Positions 1-10,386 of a stretch of 64,000 nucleotides of DNA are shown piece after piece. The stretch comes from Polytrichum commune. Taxonomy: Eukaryota; Streptophyta; Polytrichopsida; Polytrichales; Polytrichaceae. The translations under genes and the position numbers were made by a program. The DNA lies in assembly GCA_950295325.1 (NCBI GenBank), contig OX485807.1, positions 10,691,001-10,755,000 on the forward strand, written 5' to 3'. Numbering within the stretch: the first letter of the stretch is position 1; each line of letters begins with the position of its first letter. Under the pieces are notes generated by a model. It was not told the DNA's origin, did not search any database, and saw only the letters and a list, made by a program, of their open reading frames with translations.

Positions 1-415
1 TGCTTAACTCGTGATTTGATTGGTGCTTTGAGAATTTGTTTATCCTCCACCTTGCATTCTTCCTTGGGCCTTCCCCATTAAGTGGCCATGATGAGGTGGT
101 CCACTTGTGCGCTCCATGTGATCCTCCATTCATCCCAATTCGAATGCACTTGCCTCTTGAGTCACTTTGGTTGTCTCCATCCATTTGTACTAGCCTACTC
201 ACTAACTACTCAATCCAAGTTCTCCTTACCTATCCTCATTCACTCAAATCCTTCCGAAGGTAAAAACACAATAACAACTCACATCCTAACATGGTACTTC
301 TAAGACTAACATTTCACTCTTTTTATATTTTTGTGAAGTAACATGCTACTTCAAAGTGCATCAACTAACGTTTCAAGGGTCTAAGACTAAATGTGGGCAC
401 CCTTTTGGGCTCACA
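1..415 (-). repeat. 3' LTR (partial)
   Basis: This stretch is near-identical to 9110-9524. On the minus strand it begins TGTGAGCCC at 415. The rest of the LTR lies to the left of the window. Confidence 0.95.
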
Positions 416-476
416 TAATTGGCGACCATCGGGGGATGAATCCAAACATCTCTTGCTCCAAGGGTAAGTTGCCTAG

Positions 477-1571
477 TCAAGCTCGGTACTCCTTACATCT
501 ACTTCCCGATGTACGGGTAGGAAAGAGCTCACCATTCAACGTTTCCAATTGAATTGAATTATTAGGAAAGACCTCATAGACAAGGTAAGGTCCTAACCAT
601 ACCGCATTGAATTTCGCCGGAAATTCAAGCTTTCGTGCGTCTTGAATCATGACCATCATTCCCGGTGTTAGGGCCCTTCTCTTATGTCGTTTGTCGAAAG
701 TAATCTTTCTCCTTCTTTGGATTGCCTCAATATGTTGAGCCGCCATTCTCCTCCCTTCGTCAAGTGCTTCCAAATCGGTTAGTCGATTTCGTAAGGATTG
801 ACTTTCGGTAAGTCTCGTACTCACGGCCACCCTAAGTGACTCGACTTCATATTCGATTGGTAGTGTCGCTTCAAGACCATAGACTAAGGAAAATGGTGTA
901 GCACGCGTAGTTACCTTATAGGTTGTACGGTATGCCCAAAGTGCCGCCGTTAGTTTCGTATCCCAATCCCGCTTCGAGTCTATAACCGTCTTGCGTAGTA
1001 TACTCACCAAAATTCCGTTAACCCTTTCCGTTTGTCCATTGGTTTGTGGGTGGTAGGGAGTAGTCTTCCGGTGATCAATTTTAAATTTCTCTGTCATCTC
1101 TCGAATCAAGTCATTCAAAAAGTGAGTACCCCTATCGCTTACTAGGATCTTCGGCACCCCGAACCGCGAAATTATGTTTTCGTACATAAATGTTGCCGCG
1201 TGTTCCGCCGTGTCGGTCTTCACCGCTTTGGCTTCCGCCCACTTGGTGAGGTACTCGGTTGCCACCACAATATATTTCATTCCTTTTGAAGATTGGAGAT
1301 GGACCTCACCCACATAGTCGATGCCCCATTTTTCGAAAGGAATTAAGGGTAATGATACATGTAAAGGCATCTCCATTCTAAGGTCGTTTCGGGCATACCG
1401 TTGGCAAGCGTCGCATTTCCTTACATAGTCATGGGCGTCCTTAAATAGTGTAGGCCAAAAGTAGCCCGCTCTAAGTACTTTTTGCCCGGTGAGTTGACCT
1501 GAGAAGTGACCGCCGCAAGCGCTATCGTGGCAAGCGATTAAAATCGCTTCAACCTCCGTTTTTGACACGCA
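477..1571 (-). CDS. Integrase segment of gypsy pol
   Basis: This frame inserts retrotransposon cDNA into the host genome. Numbering from the GTG at 1568, an HHCC zinc-binding region is seen (H14/H21, then C52 and C55 in KCDACQ), followed by a DD35E core: D84 in GIDYVGE, D145 in VSDRGTHF and E181 in NGQTERVN, with 35 residues between the last two. A C-terminal region containing GPYLVYEVFP ends about 60 bp before the 3' LTR. It is in the same frame as the RT segment and is separated from it only by a TGA (1572-1574), so it is the end of a polyprotein and not an independently started gene. CGA to TGA by deamination of methylated cytosine would explain the stop. Confidence 0.93.
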   Translation of the reverse strand, partial: CVSKTEVEAILIACHDSACGGHFSGQLTGQKVLRAGYFWPTLFKDAHDYVRKCDACQRYARNDLRMEMPLHVSLPLIPFEKWGIDYVGEVHLQSSKGMKYIVVATEYLTKWAEAKAVKTDTAEHAATFMYENIISRFGVPKILVSDRGTHFLNDLIREMTEKFKIDHRKTTPYHPQTNGQTERVNGILVSILRKTVIDSKRDWDTKLTAALWAYRTTYKVTTRATPFSLVYGLEATLPIEYEVESLRVAVSTRLTESQSLRNRLTDLEALDEGRRMAAQHIEAIQRRRKITFDKRHKRRALTPGMMVMIQDARKLEFPAKFNAVWLGPYLVYEVFPNNSIQLETLNGELFPTRTSGSRCKEYRA

Positions 1572-3668
1572 TCATCGTAAAATACCATCGGACCCCCTTC
1601 TAAACAACCTATGGCCCACTACAACAAATTGCCTACTATTTACCCTCACCTTCCTTCTCTCTTCTTTTGTCCACTCTTTGGACAACTTGTGGGTTGTTAG
1701 AAATTCCACTATGCCCGCATACCACTCCGGTGTAGAAGTGACCACAAAGAGGCTATCATCTACTAACATATCATTTACCGGATTTTTTCCTATCTCCTCC
1801 GACAACCTAGACAAGTGGTCCGCTTGTAAATGCATACGACCCGGTTTATATTCCACCGTGTAGTCGAATTCTTCTAATAACAAAACCCACCTAGCTAACC
1901 TACCACTTAACTCCGCCTTGTTAATTAGATACTTGATAGCCATGTGGTCAACAAAAAATACAACCGGGTTGCACATGAGGTAATGCCTAAACTTTTTAAC
2001 GGAAAACACCATGGCTAGGCACTCCCTCTCCGTTGTAGAGTAGTTTCTTTCGGCGGGGGTCAATTGCTTACTCGCATAAGCTATAGGTTGATCCTTCTCT
2101 TTTTCTCCCGTTGCTTGACAAAGCGCACTCCCTATTGCCACATTACTAGCATCACAATAGACGTGAAAAGGTTTACCCCAATTGGGTGGTATCAACACCG
2201 GATAGGTGCTCAACCTATCCCGCAATTCCTCAAAGGCTTTTTGACAAGCATCCGTCCACTCGAATTTGACATCCTTTTTGAGCAAATGGGTAATGGGCAC
2301 CGCTATCTTTGAAAAATTAGGAATAAGTTCCCGGTACCATCCCACATGTCCTAACAACTTAGAGATCCCCTTGGAATTGGTTGGAGTTGCCAAGTCGCTT
2401 ATGGCCGCAATCTTATCCGGATCGGGTTCTCTACCTTTCTCACTAACAACATAACCCAACAACACTCCCTTATTCACTCCCAAAAATGTCTTATCCGGGT
2501 TCAATGCTAACCTCATCTTCCTACACCTAACCAATGCCTCCCTAACACAATGTAGGTGATCATCCACATTACTTTGTGTGCTAAAATCGTCCACAAAGAC
2601 GGTCATGGATTTGAACAACAAGTCGGTGAAGATATACATTACTAATCGTTGGAAAGTAGCCGGGGCATTACATAACCCAAATGGCATCACTACCCACACA
2701 AAAGTACCCCAAGGTGTAGTAAAAGCCGTTTTATGGATATCTTGGAGGGCTATGGAAATTTGATTATAACCCGCATACCCATCCATAAAGGTATATCGCG
2801 AATGACCTCCAACCTCCTCAAGCAACAAGGTGATAAAAGGTAAGGGGAAGTGATCCTTTTGTGTGCACGAATTCAATTTCCTATAGTCGACACAAACCCT
2901 TAATTTCCCATTTTTTTTCTTTACTAAGACCATAGGAGAAACCCAATCCGTGATTTCCACCGGCTTGATAAACCCGGCCTTCAATAACCTTTCCAATTCC
3001 GCTTTCACCAACAATTGCAATTGAGGATTCATCCTCCTCTCCTTTTGTCTAATTGGCCTCGCCCCCGGAATTAAAGGAATCCGGTGCTGTACCATTTCCC
3101 TAGGAATTCCCTTAAGCTCATCGTAGGACCATGCAAAAGTATCACTAAACTCATCCACCAAATTGCTATACTCCCTAACCTCTTTCTCCCCCAATTTGGA
3201 GCCCATCTTCATTTGTCGGGTTTTTCCATTCTTTAATTTCACATCCACGTACCGCCAATCCGCTTCCGACACATGTGCTTGCTCCTCTTTGTTCCGATAC
3301 CAATCGGAAGGCACATTGGGGTAATCTTTCACATCTTGACCTACAACTATCCCCGTAGACGTGGTCTTGAAATGTAAAGGCTCCTCCAATTTCGATGACT
3401 CAATAATCACATCCTCCTCTTGAGTCCCATCTACATGAATTAAACTAACCTCACCCTCTTCCACGTCATCTACCCAAGGTGTTAACCCACCGCTAACCCA
3501 CTCTTCCTCGGTGAGCACCTCACATGGCTCCAACAATGAGCCCTCTCCTAAACTAACACTAGGAAATTCACTCCCTAAGCCTACTTGGTGAAATGTAACC
3601 ATTACATCAACCTCGGACTCGGGGTACTCCCTTAGCCATTGGGCATAATCCCCATTATCCCCATAATT
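1572..3668 (-). CDS. Reverse transcriptase-RNase H segment of gypsy pol
   Basis: The frame copies element RNA to cDNA. Numbering from the ATG at 3602, RT motifs lie at about 225-345: KKKNGKLRVCVDYRKLN, then TPWGTF and MPFGLCNAPATFQR, and the active site FVDD at 336-339. RNase H follows with D484 (VYCDAS), E525/E527 (TTEREC), D552 and D595 (ADHLSR). It is open from just after the TAA at 3669-3671, which stands between protease and RT, and closes with TGA at 1572-1574 just before integrase. The frame is the same as in gag and integrase. The FVDD box occurs in several plant gypsy lineages; the clade is not certain. Confidence 0.95.
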   Translation of the reverse strand, partial: NYGDNGDYAQWLREYPESEVDVMVTFHQVGLGSEFPSVSLGEGSLLEPCEVLTEEEWVSGGLTPWVDDVEEGEVSLIHVDGTQEEDVIIESSKLEEPLHFKTTSTGIVVGQDVKDYPNVPSDWYRNKEEQAHVSEADWRYVDVKLKNGKTRQMKMGSKLGEKEVREYSNLVDEFSDTFAWSYDELKGIPREMVQHRIPLIPGARPIRQKERRMNPQLQLLVKAELERLLKAGFIKPVEITDWVSPMVLVKKKNGKLRVCVDYRKLNSCTQKDHFPLPFITLLLEEVGGHSRYTFMDGYAGYNQISIALQDIHKTAFTTPWGTFVWVVMPFGLCNAPATFQRLVMYIFTDLLFKSMTVFVDDFSTQSNVDDHLHCVREALVRCRKMRLALNPDKTFLGVNKGVLLGYVVSEKGREPDPDKIAAISDLATPTNSKGISKLLGHVGWYRELIPNFSKIAVPITHLLKKDVKFEWTDACQKAFEELRDRLSTYPVLIPPNWGKPFHVYCDASNVAIGSALCQATGEKEKDQPIAYASKQLTPAERNYSTTERECLAMVFSVKKFRHYLMCNPVVFFVDHMAIKYLINKAELSGRLARWVLLLEEFDYTVEYKPGRMHLQADHLSRLSEEIGKNPVNDMLVDDSLFVVTSTPEWYAGIVEFLTTHKLSKEWTKEERRKVRVNSRQFVVVGHRLFRRGSDGILR

Positions 3669-6600
3669 TTAAAAATTAGGACCTAGACTTCCCGAGCCCG
3701 AATCTATAACAACCCTTTGACCTTCGGGATGGACGACTCCCACCAATGCCTTGCCAATCTCATTCTCGTTTAAGTCATCAATTTCCTTCTCCAATGGCAA
3801 ATACATCTCCTTCTTCATCCATCCTTCTAATGAACCAATGGACACTATGACCCTATTACCCTCCGGACCATAAGTGATGGATGGTTTAGGTCCACCCCAA
3901 TTGACCATAGCATTCGCCATCCGCAACCAAGGCCTACCTAGCAAAATGGGGAAGGTGTCCTTGTTGGAGTGCATTTTAATGACATGGAAGGTGACCAAGT
4001 ACTCCTCACCTCCCGTAGTCATTCTACAATCCTTGATCATCCCCAAAGGCGTAGTCGAACTTTGATTTGCCATATTTATGACCAAAGGTGAAGGCCCCGT
4101 GAGTCCAAGTCCCAATTTTTTCATAGTATCCTCCGGTAGTATATTTAGACTACTCCCTCCGTCGACTAGCACATTAGGAACCACCTTATCTACTATAACA
4201 ACTTCTATTTCTATAGCTTTCACGTCTCTTCCACCTTGTGATTGGATCCTAGCGGCTATTTTAGCTTTCACCTTCCTCATCCTCTTGTGTACCGGCATTC
4301 CCTCCTTTAATGTTTTCCTTGCCGTGGGTGAAATTTCCAATAGTTGGCCGAAAGTAATATCCGCCTTGAGTGTACTAAGGTCCGCCCACAAGTCGTACCC
4401 GGTAGATCTTTCCACCTTAGAATTACCCACTACGTCGAATTCGTCTACGGGAACCCCCGGTCCTTCCCATTCACCCACATCGCTATTATCCAAGTCATGT
4501 ACCGCATTAGTCCTCTCCCTATCTTGTAAAATTATATTTTCCCTCTCCACATCCTTAGTAGCTCTTCTAGCTACCCTATCCAACTCGGAGAGATTAATCT
4601 CTTCATCCGAAGAGTAATTTCCTTGCTCTCCTATTCCTACCTCCAACGGGGCATCCCCTCTCCTAGCCCTAGTAGTTACCGCTAGTGCAGGTGCTTCTTC
4701 AACCACACCCTTACCCTTCACTAACTCATATGTAATAGCATTGGTGTGAGGAGGCCATTGACTTTGCTCCTCTCCAATTCTCGTTGGGAGAGGAAGCATG
4801 TCATCACATGTGGCCTCCAACACTCCATCCATGAACCTAACATCTTGGGAGTTAGATGGTCCCGGATCCGTTGGAGGCGCTTGTCTCCCGTTACTACCAT
4901 TAGGTGGAACTCCTTGTCTATTTTGTATTGGAATGTAACCGGTTGTAGTTTGCAAGCCCGCCGGTGGATGAAAAGTTTGCCTAGCATTACTATGGTCATA
5001 GTATAAGTTAGGTGGCCTAAGTTCATTGGCCGGTACTCCTTGTGGCCTAGCACCTCGCATATTATCCCTTGCTTGTTGTTGTGGATTAGCCACCGGGTAA
5101 GGGACATTAATTATTTTGTCCGGTTGGCGACACGTATCCGAGGGATGACTTCCTCCACAATTGCTACAATTAAACTCTTGACCTTCGGACCAACATTGTC
5201 CTTGAGCGTGCCACCTTCCACAAAAGGGATGAAATTCCTTCTTCTCTAAATTTTGGCCACCTTGCCCTCTAGGTTGTGGTCCTCTATTGCTTCCATTTCC
5301 ATAGTGAGGTGGCGCTTGACCTCGTTGATTTTGTTGAGGTGGGTTACCGTTTCCTCTTTGGTCACGGTTTTGTCCACTTCTACAAAATTGACGCGTGTGG
5401 CCCGGTTGGCCACATTGGACACACCATAATCCGGAAGAATGCCTACCCGACTCAACCGGGGGTGGAGGCCCCGGTTGTTGACTCCGGATCATTAATGACA
5501 TTTGATCCGTGAGGCTTTGCATTTGTTTTATCATAGCCTCTTGGAATCCTAGTTGGCTAGCACCTAGTCTTCTCTCAACCTCCTCCAAGTGTGGATCCGT
5601 TCTAGGGGCCGGTAGTGCCAAAAGAGGTGCCGGTTCCCTAACCGCTAAAGGTCGGGGACCGGTGTCCACAATGGCATATGGAATTTGGTTCTCATACTTA
5701 GCGGGTTCTACCGCTACCACCCTAGGGCGTATGGGGATGAATTGTGGGATCAATTCATCCTCCCTTCTCCATAGCCTTTCGTGATCTTTATCCAAGTTTT
5801 CAATATCTCTAGCCGCACGCTTGGCATCCGCCAAGGTCAAGGGATTCCTTTCTAGAACACCCCTAATAGTTCCGGACTTAAAAAACCCTTGAATGAAAAA
5901 TTGCTTTAGCGTGTCGTCGTTGAGCATGGTACCCACAAATCTAGTGCACACTAAATCAAACCTCCTAATGTAAGCCGAAATTTCTTCCTCCCTTCCTTGC
6001 TTCAATGACGACAATGCCCTTAATGCGGTACTTTGACCCACTTCCGGCCTAAATTCGTTAAGAAACTCCCTTTGTAATTGTTCCCATCCCCTAAAATGTC
6101 CCTCGGCATGATCCCGATACCATTCATAGGCTTCCCCCTCTAGAGTGGTAGGAAACCACACTAACCAATAACCCGGGTCGGTTATGAGGAAGCTAGCCAA
6201 CCGTTCGATATACCGTTCCATGTGCCGAGAGGGGTCCTCATCCTTGGTCCCATAAAATTTAGGGAGATGAGATGGCATATCCATCGCCGCTAAATTTTGT
6301 GGAACCACAATTGGTAGGCCTCTTGGCCTAACCAATGGGTCTATTGGAGGTATAGGAGGTATGGGCGGAATTGGGGATATGGGTGGTGGATCCATCCCCC
6401 GTTCCTCGGCCATGGTGACCGGTGAACTATTCAACAATCCCCTATCAACTTCTACCGGGAATTCTTCTCTAAGTGTGTAATTTTCCGAAGAAGTTTCACC
6501 ACTCAATTTGGAGGGAGTGATCTCCTCTTCAAGTTGAGCTCCAAGTTCTAAGGTGTCTAGAATTGACCTAGTCCTAGGTTCGACGTTCAAACAACTCTCT

Positions 6601-6716
6601 ATTCTAACATTATCTTGTTCTAATCTATCACTGATTTTAGAGGACCGCCTCTTTCGAGTAGATTTCTCTAGTCCTACTATCAAACTTGGTTTTTGTGAGC
6701 GAGTCCTACCTTGCAT
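3669..6716 (-). CDS. Gag-protease polyprotein segment
   Basis: The ATG at 6716 opens 1015 codons ending in TAA at 3669. The N-terminus is basic, followed by a PIPPIPPI-type proline repeat (about 111-125). A retrotransposon gag domain spans about 150-310 (LPKFYGTKDEDPSRHMERY; WRDH-like EWYRDHAEGHF). A CX2CX4HX4C zinc knuckle is at about 432-445 (CVQCGQPGHTRQFC), with a second Cys/His cluster near 500-535. The aspartic protease carries DGGSS at about 852 and LLGRPWL about 74 residues later. Gag packages element RNA and the protease matures the polyprotein. The reading frame continues without shift into RT beyond the single TAA, so the stop is either a recent null mutation or a recoding site. 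Confidence 0.95.
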   Translation of the reverse strand: MQGRTRSQKPSLIVGLEKSTRKRRSSKISDRLEQDNVRIESCLNVEPRTRSILDTLELGAQLEEEITPSKLSGETSSENYTLREEFPVEVDRGLLNSSPVTMAEERGMDPPPISPIPPIPPIPPIDPLVRPRGLPIVVPQNLAAMDMPSHLPKFYGTKDEDPSRHMERYIERLASFLITDPGYWLVWFPTTLEGEAYEWYRDHAEGHFRGWEQLQREFLNEFRPEVGQSTALRALSSLKQGREEEISAYIRRFDLVCTRFVGTMLNDDTLKQFFIQGFFKSGTIRGVLERNPLTLADAKRAARDIENLDKDHERLWRREDELIPQFIPIRPRVVAVEPAKYENQIPYAIVDTGPRPLAVREPAPLLALPAPRTDPHLEEVERRLGASQLGFQEAMIKQMQSLTDQMSLMIRSQQPGPPPPVESGRHSSGLWCVQCGQPGHTRQFCRSGQNRDQRGNGNPPQQNQRGQAPPHYGNGSNRGPQPRGQGGQNLEKKEFHPFCGRWHAQGQCWSEGQEFNCSNCGGSHPSDTCRQPDKIINVPYPVANPQQQARDNMRGARPQGVPANELRPPNLYYDHSNARQTFHPPAGLQTTTGYIPIQNRQGVPPNGSNGRQAPPTDPGPSNSQDVRFMDGVLEATCDDMLPLPTRIGEEQSQWPPHTNAITYELVKGKGVVEEAPALAVTTRARRGDAPLEVGIGEQGNYSSDEEINLSELDRVARRATKDVERENIILQDRERTNAVHDLDNSDVGEWEGPGVPVDEFDVVGNSKVERSTGYDLWADLSTLKADITFGQLLEISPTARKTLKEGMPVHKRMRKVKAKIAARIQSQGGRDVKAIEIEVVIVDKVVPNVLVDGGSSLNILPEDTMKKLGLGLTGPSPLVINMANQSSTTPLGMIKDCRMTTGGEEYLVTFHVIKMHSNKDTFPILLGRPWLRMANAMVNWGGPKPSITYGPEGNRVIVSIGSLEGWMKKEMYLPLEKEIDDLNENEIGKALVGVVHPEGQRVVIDSGSGSLGPNF

Positions 6717-7603
6717 TCCATAAGAATCGATCGACCCTCACTTGACCACACATAATCCTAGCAATTCCCCTCTTAATATTTTCACTTGTCTTGGTGTGGT
6801 TATAATTTTTTTAGGAGGTGAGGAAAAGAACCTGCAAGCCCACTTAGGTGAAAGAATCCCAATAGGGGATAGGCATGTTCATGTTAATTTTTTGGTTAAG
6901 TCGGAGCATCACCTCCGCACCTTCCCGCAAATTAACACTCACCACAATACCGATTGTGAGGGGGTGACCTTCCGAGTAGATTATGTTAAAAGTCGAGGCT
7001 TCACCCTTCAACTTCTCACACCATCCACAATTCGGGAATTACCCTCTACAACGGATAACAACAATCACGAGTACAAAAGGCATTCCTTAATTAGTTAATG
7101 AGTTCACTTTGAAGAAATAAACATACCTTGAGCAATCGCATCCCCCTGTGAGTTAGCACTCCCCTCAATCGTGACTCAATGTAACAACACCATAAACTTT
7201 GTGAAATATTAATTTAATCTAGAGCATGAAATGACAACTCCCAAAACTTTGAGACTCACCCCGAGGTGAGTGTCAAAGTTCAATGTCCTAAGGTGAATTT
7301 ACCCTCTAATGTTTTAATGAGCTACTCGGTTATAGGTTCCTTTTAAGTTCTTAGCAAATCCCCAAAAAGGTTGAGGACGTACCTTCGCCGCGCTCCTTCC
7401 TCAAAAATGAATTTGCGTAATTGACAATGCAATTCATTCCAAGGAATAGTTGAAATACAATGAATTCAAATGTAACCCAAAGAGAGAATACTTACCGAGT
7501 TTCGGGTGCTCCTTCCCTTCTCTCAAGTTTGTGTCTCCAATTTTTCCTAGTTGCCTCCAAGTCTCCTAGTCGCCTCCAAGTCTTGTAACTACCTTCCGCT
7601 TCG
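6717..7603 (-). other. Untranslated leader of the gypsy element
   Basis: About 0.9 kb lies between the primer-binding site and the gag ATG. I see no convincing coding region; the 118-codon plus-strand frame at 6742-7098 looks fortuitous. Confidence 0.7.
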
Positions 7604-7621
7604 CTCCCGGCGGACGCACCA
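7604..7621 (-). other. Primer-binding site
   Basis: On the minus strand the LTR ends ...CCTCACA, followed by TAAT and then TGGTGCGTCCGCCGGGAG. TGG pairs with the CCA tail of a tRNA and the next bases would pair with its acceptor stem. I do not identify the tRNA. Confidence 0.6.
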
Positions 7622-7625
7622 ATTA

Positions 7626-9524
7626 TGTGAGGCCAAACCCCCCACCCTTAAGCGTCCGTAGTCCGAGTAGTGGGTTTGGGCTCACATTCCTCCGCGGTAT
7701 TGGATTTGGACTTGGATGAGTCCATAGTGCAAGGTTCACCCTTCAAGTGGTCTTGGATTTAACTTTGGTCTTTGTTTCCTTTGTCTTGCCATCGCGAGAG
7801 TGCTCCACATTCTCCATTAATTTGTGCACGTGGTTTATTTTTAAAGAGAGGATGCAAGTGTTAAAAAAAACACTATTCTCTATAGTCAATCTCAAATACA
7901 TTTACTTGTGAAAGCCACCATAACACTAACTAGCATAATGTAACTAACTACTTGTCTATGAGCTAATTAGGTAGGCTATCTACTAAGCTCCTTCATGAAC
8001 CCATCTCTTTACTTTCTAATTACATAAACCTAGCTCCTTCATAAACCCAGCTCCTTCATAAACCCAGCTCCTTCATAAACCCAGCTTCTTAGCTTCTAAC
8101 TAAACAAACCCAGCTCCTTCATAAACCCAGCTCCTTCATGAACCCAGCTCCTTAGCTTCTAACTAAACAAACCCAGGTCCTTCATGAACCCAGCTTCTTA
8201 GCTTCTAACTAAACAAACCCAGCTCCTTCATAAACCCAGCTCCTTCATGAACCCAGCTTCTTAGCTTCTAACTAAACAAACCCAGCTCCTTCATAAACCC
8301 AGCTCCTTCATGAACCCACAACTTTGTAGTTGTAATCCCCAACTACCTCACTAATTATTCAAGCCCTTAACTAATCTTCCTACCTAATTTCCCTAATTCT
8401 ACTAACAACCCCTTTCTAATCACACAATTCTTCTCTAATCCTAAAATCCTAAAATCCTAGAGAGGAGAGGGGGAGAGAGAATTTCCTAACTTCACTAAGA
8501 CTAACTAATCCACACAAGTATATTTTTGCACTCATCACAACATCAAGTGCTCAACTCTTAAACATGGAACTTGCAACCACGTGTATTCAAAACATGAACT
8601 TAAAGTACCACAAATTGGAATTATGAATTAACTTTAAAATCCTTCACGTCAACACTAATTCTACCAAGAGGTCAAGCCCTCTTCAAGGCTAACAAGCCTT
8701 GGCTCTCAAACTAAAAACTAAGCACACACATGTGCTCCAATATGGCTTCCCACACCCACACTTATAACTCGTGGGGTGCCTTGGAGCACAAAGGAAAGAG
8801 AGGATGAGTGAGGGAAGAATGAGGGATTATATAGTAAGCTTGAGGGGGTGAGCACCCTCAAGGCTCACGATAAGCCCTTGAGATTTCCTCCTACTTAGTA
8901 GGCGCCAATCCTATCTTCTAAGCCTTCCTCCCTCAAATGATCAACAAGGATCCTAATTCGAACATTTAACTAGCCTTGGCTTTCTACCTACCACACTTTA
9001 CCAAACTTGGGATGCTTCAACCCAAACTTAGCCTCCTTCGCTTTCCGCCGCCATAACTTTCTCCCCTTACTTTCCCAAATCGTCGCTCACCACTTAATTC
9101 AAACCACGATGCTTAACTCGTGATTTGATTGGTGCTTTGAGAATTTGCTTATCCTCCACCTTGCATTCTTCCTTGGGCCTTCCCCATTAAGTGGCCATGA
9201 TGAGGTGGTCCACTTGTGCGCTCCATGTGATCCTCCATTCATCCCAATTCGAATGCACTTGCCTCTTGAGTCACTTTGGTTGTCTCCATCCATTTGTACT
9301 AGCCTACTCACTAACTACTCAATCCAAGTTCTCCTTACCTATCCTCATTCACTCAAATCCTTCCGAAGGTAAAAACACAATAACAACTCACATCCTAACA
9401 TGGTACTTCTAAGACTAACATTTCACTCTTTTTATATTTTTGTGAAGTAACATGCTACTTCAAAGTGCATCAACTAACGTTTCAAGGGTCTAAGACTAAA
9501 TGTGGGCACCCTTTTGGGCTCACA
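7626..9524 (-). repeat. 5' LTR of the gypsy element (1899 bp)
   Basis: The minus-strand LTR starts TGTGAGCCC at 9524 and ends GGCCTCACA at 7626, giving TG...CA ends within a short inverted repeat. The inner boundary is fixed by the primer-binding site and the outer one by loss of match to the other copy at 415. It should contain the element's promoter. Confidence 0.92.
8031..8318. repeat. Short tandem repeat inside the LTR
   Basis: A unit of about 17 bp, cccagctccttcataaa, is repeated many times with t/g variants and is grouped into a longer period that includes cttagcttctaactaaac. It lies inside the 5' LTR, so copy number may vary between insertions. Confidence 0.85.
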
Positions 9525-9569
9525 CCCCCCCTCCCCTTGGGTTTTGTTTTGTTTCCTTTTTTGCGCCAG

Positions 9570-10386
9570 CGTTTGGAGCCCTCGATTGAGATCGTCAGCG
9601 AATCAAACTTGGGGAGCTTCTTCTACGAGACCGTCTACGATGCCGCGTCCACCATCGACTACTCCAAGGAGCCTATTGACGCCGGCGTCGTCGATAGCCC
9701 CCCACCCAAGCAAATCTTCCGGCCATCTCCGTCCCCGTCGCCGCTCAAGGGCATAAATCGCAAATGCGTCCGGACGTCCCCGTCTCGGCCCGGCGGCAGT
9801 AGTACACCTCAACGGCGGCTGCGGATGGACGCTCGGCCTACGAAGAGTGGCACCCTTCCTATTCCTTTGCGGGACGCATTGCCCCTCCTCGCCGACTCCG
9901 ACGGGAACGCCCCCGGTGACAAGGTGAACCCCCCCCCCCCAAACATGGTTAACCGCGCATTACAATCATCCGGCACTTAAAAAATGAACGTGTGACACGT
10001 TTGGGTCTTCCTCCCTAAACTAACACGTGTGTTCTTGCATTGACGCGTTGCAGGTTGCTCCCACCCGTAAACCTATGCGGGCTAGTGCGTCCGTCGAGTT
10101 GGAGCGTTTCTACTCCATGACCAGAAATGCAAGACAGTCCACTTCATCGTATTCGAATTCTTCGTCGTATAATTCGGGCGGCCGACGGAATCCAAAATGT
10201 GTTTTTGATGGCGGTCACCCCAAGAATGGCTATAGTCGCGGGGCGGAGATTTTCAGGAATGTTGAAGCAATGCGAGCAAAAGAAGCCGCAGCAAAAGAAA
10301 AAGAGGCAAAAGAAAAAGAGGCAAAAGTAAAAAAAGCAAAAGAAAATGAAGCAAAAGAAAAAGAGGTAGTCTCCGAGGCTAGATAG
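9570..10386 (+). pseudogene. 3' part of an unidentified two-exon gene cut by the retrotransposon
   Basis: A polypyrimidine tract ending gcgccag (9563-9569) looks like a splice acceptor 45 bp inside the LTR boundary. The exon 9570-9923 is open in phase 0, a GTGAAC donor follows at 9924, and an acceptor cag (10051-10053) leads to exon 10054-10386, which ends TAG. Phases agree. The first exon is GC-rich and encodes Pro/Ser/Arg-rich sequence (FRPSPSPSPLKG). The second contains ELERFYSM and NPKCVFDGGHPKNG and ends in an Ala-Lys-Glu coiled-coil-like repeat (AKEKEAKEKEAK). I do not recognise the family. Upstream exons are missing, presumably because the gypsy element landed in the preceding intron. 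It may instead be a transposon accessory gene, since a Harbinger transposase scrap faces it at 11217-11560. Confidence 0.55.

Larger units (their letters stand above)
1..9524 (-). mobile_element. Ty3/gypsy LTR retrotransposon, 3' LTR cut by window start
   Basis: The element reads right to left: 5' LTR (7626-9524), primer-binding site, leader, gag-protease, RT-RNase H, integrase, then the 3' LTR (415 downward), of which only 415 bp lie in the window. The two LTR copies differ by one base over the 415 bp I compared (t at 39, c at 9148), so the insertion is recent. Domain order protease-RT-RNase H-integrase is that of Ty3/gypsy. I see no chromodomain after the integrase, so it is probably a non-chromovirus (Athila/Tat-like) lineage; this assignment is inference. 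The gag-pol frame is a single frame broken by two stop codons (TAA at 3669-3671, TGA at 1572-1574). The right-hand target flank is a C-run (9525 on); the left duplication is outside the window. Confidence 0.95.

Noticed and set aside
4078..4617. 179-codon plus-strand frame
   Set aside because: It is antisense to the gag-protease frame and has no motif of its own.
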